Below are positions 57,091 to 64,000 of a DNA stretch of 64,000 nt, in pieces. Position numbers and translations under genes: made by a program. Within the stretch, counting starts at the first letter, position 1, and the number at the start of each line of letters is the position of its first letter. The DNA comes from Allolobophora icterica. Its lineage: Eukaryota; Annelida; Clitellata; Crassiclitellata; Lumbricidae. The notes beneath the pieces were generated by a model. That model did no database searches. It saw only the letters and a program-made list of their open reading frames with translations, and was not told the DNA's origin. The stretch covers positions 2,564,687 to 2,628,686 of the forward strand of contig OY744605.1 in NCBI GenBank assembly GCA_963556255.1. The letters are read 5' to 3'.

Positions 57091-58025
57091 GTACAAAACT
57101 GTAAACAGTACTTTGTTAAAAAAATTCTATCCATTACATTCACAAACATCCGTTTACATTTAAACACTCATTCGATTCAGTGCATAAATTGACATAAAAT
57201 AAAAACATTGACTTTTATGTTTGCTTTTTACAAATAAAATCATATGGAAAATTGTACTTTGTTTTTGTCTGCATGGATAGCTGCGAACCATGGGCATATT
57301 CAGGGGAGTTACGGGTTCAACTTCCAAATAACTTGCAAAATACAAAAAACACTTTCAAAACGGAGCACACACTCTGTGACCATGTCCAATGGAACTCTCC
57401 GAAATTGGAAACCCCAAAATCGTCTCTTGGCTAAGCCTCTGTGAAGAACATTCAAGAACTTCCCAATCCTAACGTCTAGACAAACACTATCGCAGATGAA
57501 GAATACGACGAGATTATGCTCTCAAAACCCTCCTTGTTTCATAATAGGCCTATAACATAACCAAGCGATGACCCCAAAGGAGGTGCCAGCACACCTCTTA
57601 CAGACGACAATATCTACTGGTAACCTATCCCCTTACGAGGTAGTTACTGGTTACATAGTAGCATAAACAGTTATCACCCGCTTTAGGTTAAAGTGTTATT
57701 TCAAAAGAGTTATTTACAAACAAATATCACCCACATATATGTATAGCAAAAAAGGCCTACGCCCAAAACCAGCATAAACCCTAGAAGAGAAAACACGTGA
57801 CTGTAACTGGTTCAAAATTAAGAAGTTATCCTCAAACTAAAGACGCACCAAAGGCTATTGTTATCAAGATGAAGCACCAGTATACACTGACTAAGCAGCA
57901 GTCAATGATGCTGAGCAACTGTACATGAAAGACTTAAAATTAATTAATTAATTTAATTAATTAAGATTAATTTATTAAGATTCATACTCGGTAACCATCA
58001 CAGGAAGGAGTTCAAGCCTGAGAAA

Positions 58026-58274
58026 CTATGAAAGTGAGCACTCAGACCAATCTGCTACAGTGTCAGACTTAGCTTTGTGACCTTCACTGTAGTGTAACCA
58101 ATTAATTAACTCTGAGAAATTACCATATATGCAAACCATGCCAAAGTAAGGGTACAGCTGGGAAAATAAAATTTTAAGACCGTGACCCTGTAACACTGTT
58201 TGGATGCGAGGCACAGCATCAGTCGCAATGTCCATTGATCGAGTGTAATAATTATTTTCATGAGGATTGAGCAT
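58026..58274 (-). CDS. Conserved 82-codon frame in the array, unknown
   Basis: Encodes HENNYYTRSMDIATDAV and LYPYFGMVCIYGNFSELIN. The same frame is kept at 61522-61770 with three amino-acid changes visible, and a partial relative lies at 56160-56260. A minus-strand acceptor-like GAAAATCAG precedes it. It could be an exon of a gene within the array, or simply young duplicated sequence. I do not recognise the family. Confidence 0.3.
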   Translation of the reverse strand: MLNPHENNYYTRSMDIATDAVPRIQTVLQGHGLKILFSQLYPYFGMVCIYGNFSELINWLHYSEGHKAKSDTVADWSECSLS

Positions 58275-58529
58275 GAAACATAGCGACTGATTTTCAATTA
58301 TTCTTATTATAAACCATAAAAATTAACTCTAGTTAATATGCTGGGACGGAGTCGACTGACGATGCCCACCCACGAATGATCTTGGTTTTCCTGATTTGTG
58401 ATTTACACACCGGCGTCATAGATATTGTGTAATACTACAAATAATAAATAAAAATAACAACAATAATAGCCATTCCAGAACAATGCCCCTAATTTTTGAA
58501 CTCCCGAGGGATAATATGTATATCGGGGA

Positions 58530-58572
<43 letters not shown>

Positions 58573-58750
58573 TGATTTAATAAAATGCTAGATTCAATTA
58601 AATGATGTAACTTACTCTACGAAATATAATTATTATAATAATATTAAAAAAAATAATAATGGCCATTTTCTCTTGATTTTGATCTTTGACCTTGAAATAA
58701 CTTTGGATTGTGTTAGCTGACCAAACCACCGTGTTTACACCCTTCTACAG

Positions 58751-58934
58751 GCGAGCAGCAGACTCCACAGACGAAGGGGAAAGGTATTTCACATCAAAAC
58801 GGATGATGGACGCTGACATGATGAAACTCGAGTTCACAGATGCATGTCGTCGGATGCATGAAGAATGGCAGATGAAGTCAGATGAAGAAAAAGCAGAATA
58901 CGAGAGAGAGGCAAAGAAGCGTAGAAAAGTGTAA
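58751..58934 (+). CDS. HMG-box-like terminal exon, type B, copy 1
   Basis: After a good acceptor (CCTTCTACAG) 60 residues run to TAA at 58932: RAADSTDEGERYFTSKRMMD, KLEFTDACRRMHEEWQMKSD, then EEKAEYEREAKKRRKV. The final basic cluster could be a nuclear localisation signal. It is the only type-B exon here with an open frame and intact splice site. Upstream exons are not found in the window, so which gene it belongs to is unknown. Confidence 0.55.
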
Positions 58935-59611
58935 GGAAAAAACTGTAAGCCAGTAGTACCTTGTACTAAAAAACTCAGCATTTTGTTCATAAACGTTGTT
59001 TATATTGACCCTACTGTTACTTTTATTCACAATACATTGATAAAGTTAAAGAGTTATTCTGTTCGGTATATAAATTACCATAAACTGACTTACATTTGCT
59101 TTTTAATAATATGTTATGGAGACTTGTACTTTGTTTTTGTCTGCAAGGAGAGCTACGAACCACGGGCATATTTAGGGGAGTTATGGGTTCAACTTCCCCA
59201 AATAAATTGCAAAATACAAAAACACTTAACTTTCAAAACTGAGCACATACTCTGTGACCATATCCAATGGAACTCCTCGAAATAGGAAACCCCTAAAATA
59301 GGCCTATAACTTAACCAAGCGATGACACGGAAGTAGTTACTGGTTGCCTAGTAGCATGACAGTTATCACTCGCTTGAGGTTAACATGTTATTTCAAAACT
59401 TATTTACAAACAAATATCACCCACATATATGTATAGCAAAAAAGGCCTACGCCCAAAACCAGCAAAAACCCTAGAAGATAAAACACGTGACTGTAACTGG
59501 TTCAAAATTAAGAAGTTATCCTTAAACTAAAGACGCACCAAAGGCTACAAGACAAATGAACGAGACAGAAACGGCGGCTTATGATGTGGCAGCAAAGCGT
59601 CGTCTAATGGT

Positions 59612-59922
59612 GTAAGCGTTTAAGCACAGTATAAATAATTACACAGTACGTCGACTCCCGGCCGATGCAGCAGTGATCGACCGCTATTTTGAAACTCAGT
59701 CGCTTACACGCCGATACACCGGAACCCATCACATCAAATATTTTTTAAACGTTACAACATTGAGGACTTCATTAGAATTAACAATATTATTTTTAACGTT
59801 AATTTCAGCTTAAATCTATAATTCAAAAGCTCAGTTTCAAAATGGCGTCACCCCAAAAACTAGTCAACAGGCAGCGATGGGAGTCGACGTACTCTGTAAT
59901 TATTTATACTGTGGTTTAAGCA
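59612..59922. mobile_element. Inverted-repeat element in the array, copy 1
   Basis: GTTTAAGCACAGTATAAATA at the left pairs with TATTTATACTGTGGTTTAAG at the right (arms of about 45 bp, including TACGTCGACTCCC). Copy 2 is at 63108-63418. It is part of the duplicated unit, so it inserted before the duplication. Confidence 0.8.
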
Positions 59923-60254
59923 ACGTTGAAGTTTTGTGACGCCCGAGGGATCATGTTTACCTCGGGCAAAAAATAATGTGCTTTAATAAAATGACAGATA
60001 CAATTAAATGATGTAACTTACTGTACGAAATATAATAATTATAATATTAATAATATTTAAAAAAATAATAATGGCCATTTTCTCTTGATTTTGACCTTTG
60101 ACCTTGAAATAACCTTGGATTATGTTAGCTTTTTTGTACAATGTCTTCTCGAATGTAGCCCTTATCGGCCAGAGAAAAAGGTAAAAGAATAATCCAAATA
60201 TAACAATATTTGAATGAGCTATTTTCTTTATTTTGACCTTTTTCACCTTGAAAT

Positions 60255-60302
60255 AACCATCCATCCATCCATCCGTCCGTCCGTCCGTCCGTTCATTCGT
60301 TC
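60255..60302. repeat. (CATC)n(CGTC)n microsatellite, copy 1
   Basis: Identical tract at 63751-63798 in the next unit. Confidence 0.95.
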
Positions 60303-60387
60303 AGACAGACTTCAGCGATATAAAATATCTGAACATATTTAAGGTGTTAATATTTTAAACTACTGCCTCCAGGTATAAATTAAACGA

Positions 60388-60570
60388 CCTGCACCCGCAG
60401 ATGAAGGTGAACGCTATTTCACGTCGGTAAGAATGCTGGAAGATGATATGATGGCTCTGCCTTGGACAACCGCTATGCGTCTGATCCATGAAGAATGGGT
60501 GAGCAAGACCGATGAGGAAAAGGAAAGCTTCGAGAGAGCAGCAAGGAACAGCAAGCGACAAAAAGTTTAG
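60388..60570 (+). pseudogene. HMG-box-like terminal exon, type A, copy 2
   Basis: Reads PAPADEGERYFTSVRMLEDD to TAG at 60568; two visible changes from copy 1 in the helix (EEWVSKTDEEK). The nearest acceptor (AG at 60371-60372) is followed by an in-frame TAA, as in the third copy, so splicing from it would terminate at once. Confidence 0.5.
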
Positions 60571-61521
60571 GTACAAAAAACTGTAAACAGTACTTTGTTA
60601 AAAAAATTCTATGCATTACATTCACAAACATCCGTTTACATTTAAACATTCATTCGATTCAGTGCATAAATTGACATAAAATAAAAACATTGACTTTTAT
60701 GTTTGCTTTTTACAAATAAAAGCATACGGAAAATTGTACTTTGTTTTTGTCTGCATGGATAGCTGCGAACCATGGGCATATTTAGGGGAGTTACGGGTTC
60801 AACCTCCAAATAACTTGCAAAATACAAAAAACACTTTCAAAACTGAGCACACACTCTGTGACCATGTCCAATGGAACTCTCCGAAATTGGAAACCCTAAA
60901 ATCGTCTCTTGGCTAAGCCTCTGTGAAGAACATTCAAGAACTTCCCAATCCTAACGTCTAGACAAACACTATCGCAGATGAAGAATACGAAGACATTATG
61001 CTCTCAAAACCCTCCTTGTTTCATAATAGGCCTATAACATAACCAAGCGATGACCCCAAAGGAGGTGCCAGCACACCTCTTACAGACGACAATATCTACT
61101 GGTAACCTATCCCCTTACGAGGTAGTTACTGGTTAAATTGCCTAGTAGCATAAACAGTTATCACCCGCTTTAGGTTAAAATGTTATTTCAAAAGAGTTAT
61201 TTACAAACAAATATCACCCACATATAAATGTATAGCAAAAAAAGGCCTACGCCCAAAACCAGCATAAACCCTAGAAGAGAAAACACGTGACTGTAACTGG
61301 TTCAAACTTAAGAAGTTATCCTCAAACTAAAGACGCACCAAAGGCTATTGTTATCAAGATGAAGCACCAGTATACACTGACTAAGCAGCAGTCAATGATG
61401 CTGAGCAACTGTACATGCAAGACTTAAAATTAAGATTAATTAATTAATTAAATTAATTAAGATTAATTTATTAAGATTCATACTCGGTAACCATCACAGG
61501 AAGGAATTCGAGCCTGAGAAA

Positions 61522-61770
61522 CTATGAAAGTGAGCACTCAGACCAATCTGCTACAGTGTCAGACTTAGCTTTGTGACCTTCACTGTAGTGTAACCAATTA
61601 CTTAACTCTGAGAAATTACCATATATGCAAACCATGCCAAAGTAAGGGTACAGCTGGGAAAATAAAATTTTAAGACCGTGACTCTGTAACACTGTTTGGA
61701 TGCGACGCACAGCATCAGTCGCAATGTCCATTGATCGAGTGTAATAATTATTTTCATGAGGATTGAGCAT
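61522..61770 (-). CDS. Conserved 82-codon frame in the array, copy 2
   Basis: Second copy of 58026-58274; changes seen include Pro to Arg and Gly to Ser in the AVPRIQTVLQGHG stretch and Ile to Ser near the end. Confidence 0.3.
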   Translation of the reverse strand: MLNPHENNYYTRSMDIATDAVRRIQTVLQSHGLKILFSQLYPYFGMVCIYGNFSELSNWLHYSEGHKAKSDTVADWSECSLS

Positions 61771-62024
61771 GAAACATAGCGACTGATTTTCAATTATTCT
61801 TATTATAAACCATAAAAATTAACTCGTTAATATGCTGGGACGGAGTCGACTGACGATGCCCACCCACGAATGATCTTGGTTTTCCTGATTTGTGATTTAC
61901 ACACCGGCGTCATAGATTATTGTGTAATACTACAAATAATAAATAAAAATAACAATAATAATAGCCATTCCAGAACAATGCCCCTAATTTTTGAACTCCC
62001 GAGGGATAATATGTATATCGGGGA

Positions 62025-62056
<32 letters not shown>

Positions 62057-62243
62057 TAATAATAATGTGATTTAATAAAATGCTAGATTCAATTAAATGA
62101 TGTAACTTACTCTACGAAATATAATTATTATAATAATATTTAAAAAAAAATAATGGCCATTTTCTCTTGATTTTGATCTTTGACCTTGAAATAACTTTGG
62201 ATTGTGTTAGCTGACCAAACCACCGTTTTACACCCTTCTACAG

Positions 62244-62427
62244 GCGAGCAGCAGACTCCACAGACGAAGGGGAAAGGTATTTCACATCAAAACGGATGAT
62301 GGACGCTGACATGATGAAACTCGAGTTCACAGATGCATGTCGTCGGATGCATGAAGAATGGTAGATGAAGTCAGATGAAGAAAAAGCAGAATACGAGAGA
62401 GAGGCAAAGAAGCGTAGAAAAGTGTAA
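62244..62427 (+). pseudogene. HMG-box-like terminal exon, type B, copy 2 (nonsense)
   Basis: Identical to copy 1 except that CAG (Gln40) has become TAG at 62362-62364, cutting off the last 21 residues including the basic cluster. The original stop TAA remains at 62425-62427. Confidence 0.9.
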
Positions 62428-63107
62428 GGCAAAATCTGTAAGCCAGTAGTACCTTGTACTAAAAAAACTCAGCATTTTGTTCATAAACGTTGTTTATATT
62501 GACCCTACTGTTACTTTTATTCACAATACATTGATAAAGTTAAAGAGTTATTCTGTTCGGTATATAAATTACCATAAACTGACTTTTACATTTGCTTTTT
62601 AATAATATGTTATGGAGACTTGTACTTTGTTTTTGTCTGCAAGGAGAGCTACGAACCACGGGCATATTTAGGGGAGTTATGGGTTCAACTTCCCCAAATA
62701 AATTGCAAAATACAAAAACACTTAACTTTCAAAACTGAGCACATACTCTGTGACCATATCCAATGGAACTCCTCGAAATAGGAAACCCCTAAAATAGGCC
62801 TATAACTTAACCAAGCGATGACACGGAAGTAGTTACTGGTTGCCTAGTAGCATGACAGTTATCACTCGCTTGAGGTTAACATGTTATTTCAAAAGTTATT
62901 TACAAACAAATATCACCCACATATATGTATAGCAAAAAAGGCCTACGCCCAAAACCAGCAAAAAACCTAGAAGATAAAACACGTGACTGTAACTGGTTCA
63001 AAATTAAGAAGTTATCCTTAAACTAAAGACGCACCAAAGGCTACAAGACAAATGAACGAGACAGAAACGGCGGCTTATGATGTGGCAGCAAAGCGTCGTC
63101 TAATGGT

Positions 63108-63418
63108 GTAAGCGTTTAAGCACAGTATAAATAATTACACAGTACGTCGACTCCCGGCCGATGCAGCAGTGATCGACCGCTATTTTGAAACTCAGTCGCT
63201 TACACGCCGATACACCGGAACCCATCACATCAAATATTTTTTAAACGTTACAACATTGAGGACTTCATTAGAATTAACAATATTATTTTTAACGTTAATT
63301 TCAGCTTAAATCTATAATTCAAAAGCTCAGTTTCAAAATGGCGTCACCCCAAAAACTAGTCAACAGGCAGCGATGGGAGTCGACGTACTCTGTAATTATT
63401 TATACTGTGGTTTAAGCA
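63108..63418. mobile_element. Inverted-repeat element in the array, copy 2
   Basis: Second copy of 59612-59922. Confidence 0.8.
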
Positions 63419-63868
63419 ACGTTGAAGTTTTGTGACGCCCGAGGGATCATGTTTACCTCGGGCAAAAAATAATGTGCTTTAATAAAATGACAGATACAAT
63501 TAAATGATGTAACTTACTGTACGAAATATAATAATTATAATATTAATAATATTTAAAAAAATAATAATGGCCATTTTCTCTTGATTTTGACCTTTGACCT
63601 TGAAATAACCTTGGATTATGTTAGCTTTTTTGTACAATGTCTTCTCGAATGTAGCCCTTATCGGCCAGAGAAAAAGGTAAAAGAATAATCCAAATATAAC
63701 AATATTTGAATGAGCTATTTTCTTTATTTTGACCTTTTTCACCTTGAAATAACCATCCATCCATCCATCCGTCCGTCCGTCCGTCCGTTCATTCGTTCAG
63801 ACAGACTTCAGCGATATAAAATATCTGAACATATTTAAGGTGTTAATATTTTAAACTACTGCCTCCAG

Positions 63869-64000
63869 GTATAAATTAAACGACCTGCACCCGCAGATGA
63901 AGGTGAACGCTATTTCACGTCGGTAAGAATGCTGGAAGATGATATGATGGCTCTGCCTTGGACAACCGCTATGCGTCTGATCCGCGAAGAATGGGAGAGC
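63869..64000 (+). pseudogene. HMG-box-like terminal exon, type A, copy 3 (cut by window end)
   Basis: Same as copy 2 at its start, but the helix reads LIREEWES as in copy 1. Continues beyond the window. Confidence 0.5.

Larger units (their letters stand above)
56140..64000. repeat. Tandem array, period about 3.5 kb, two units plus start of a third
   Basis: Matching landmarks recur at a spacing of 3477-3496 bp: type-A terminal exon at 56896, 60373 and 63869; type-B exon at 58751 and 62244; minus-strand 82-codon frame at 58026-58274 and 61522-61770; an inverted-repeat block at 59612 and 63108. Most of units 1 and 2 are nearly identical. Within each unit the A and B halves are themselves older duplicates (shared AATGGCCATTTTCTCTTGAT block before each exon). 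The array leaves the window at its right end. Confidence 0.95.

Noticed and set aside
57244..57444. 66-codon frame after the type-A exon
   Set aside because: It lies in what looks like shared 3' UTR of A and B copies; the frame shifts between copies.

Overview
This is eukaryotic, animal genomic DNA: intron-split genes in a sea of non-LTR retrotransposon 3' ends, tRNA-derived SINEs and short inverted-repeat DNA transposons. Gene content (a GAREM homologue, a HINT3 pair, a selenoprotein of the SELENOW/MIEN1 group) and the frequent palindromic motif TAGGCCTA suggest a marine invertebrate, perhaps a deuterostome; the species cannot be fixed from the sequence alone.

Layout. 0-12.5 kb: repeats only (direct repeats, hairpins, SINEs, a decayed MULE transposase, CR1/L2-like LINE ends, a 759-bp hAT element). 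12.66-22.19 kb: two complete five-exon HINT3-type histidine-triad genes in tandem on the + strand, with identical intron phases. 24.45-28.43 kb: a two-exon GAREM-like adaptor gene on the - strand, tail to tail with the second HINT3 gene; its CABIT body and C-terminal SAM domain lie in one open frame broken by a single TGA. 32.91-38.02 kb: a four-exon - strand gene for a 100-residue SELENOW/MIEN1-type protein with a CGAU redox motif (U coded by an in-frame TGA) and a CaaX-type C-terminus. 42.01-45.31 kb: the 3' three exons of a multi-pass membrane protein gene (- strand, family not recognised). 46.8-55.4 kb: hAT elements, MITEs, minisatellites, LINE fragments, a 148-bp satellite. 56.1-64 kb: a tandem array with a period near 3.5 kb carrying two alternating types of a short HMG-box-like terminal exon (A-B-A-B-A), running off the window end.

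The genes are not an operon or pathway cluster. HINT3 proteins hydrolyse nucleoside phosphoramidates, GAREM is a receptor tyrosine kinase/GRB2 adaptor, and the SELENOW/MIEN1 protein is a small thioredoxin-like redox protein. Two of the genes carry an in-frame TGA that a routine gene predictor would misread: one fits selenocysteine, the other is a candidate for stop-codon readthrough or a recent nonsense change.

The mobile-element record is unusually readable. Several families can be defined by matching terminal inverted repeats (TIRs) plus intact target-site duplications (TSDs), including a three-copy family with a 15-bp TIR and 9-bp TSDs, and a small MITE whose insertion supplied the stop codon of the first HINT3 gene. 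No tRNA, rRNA or CRISPR locus was found; all tRNA-like stretches look like SINE heads.
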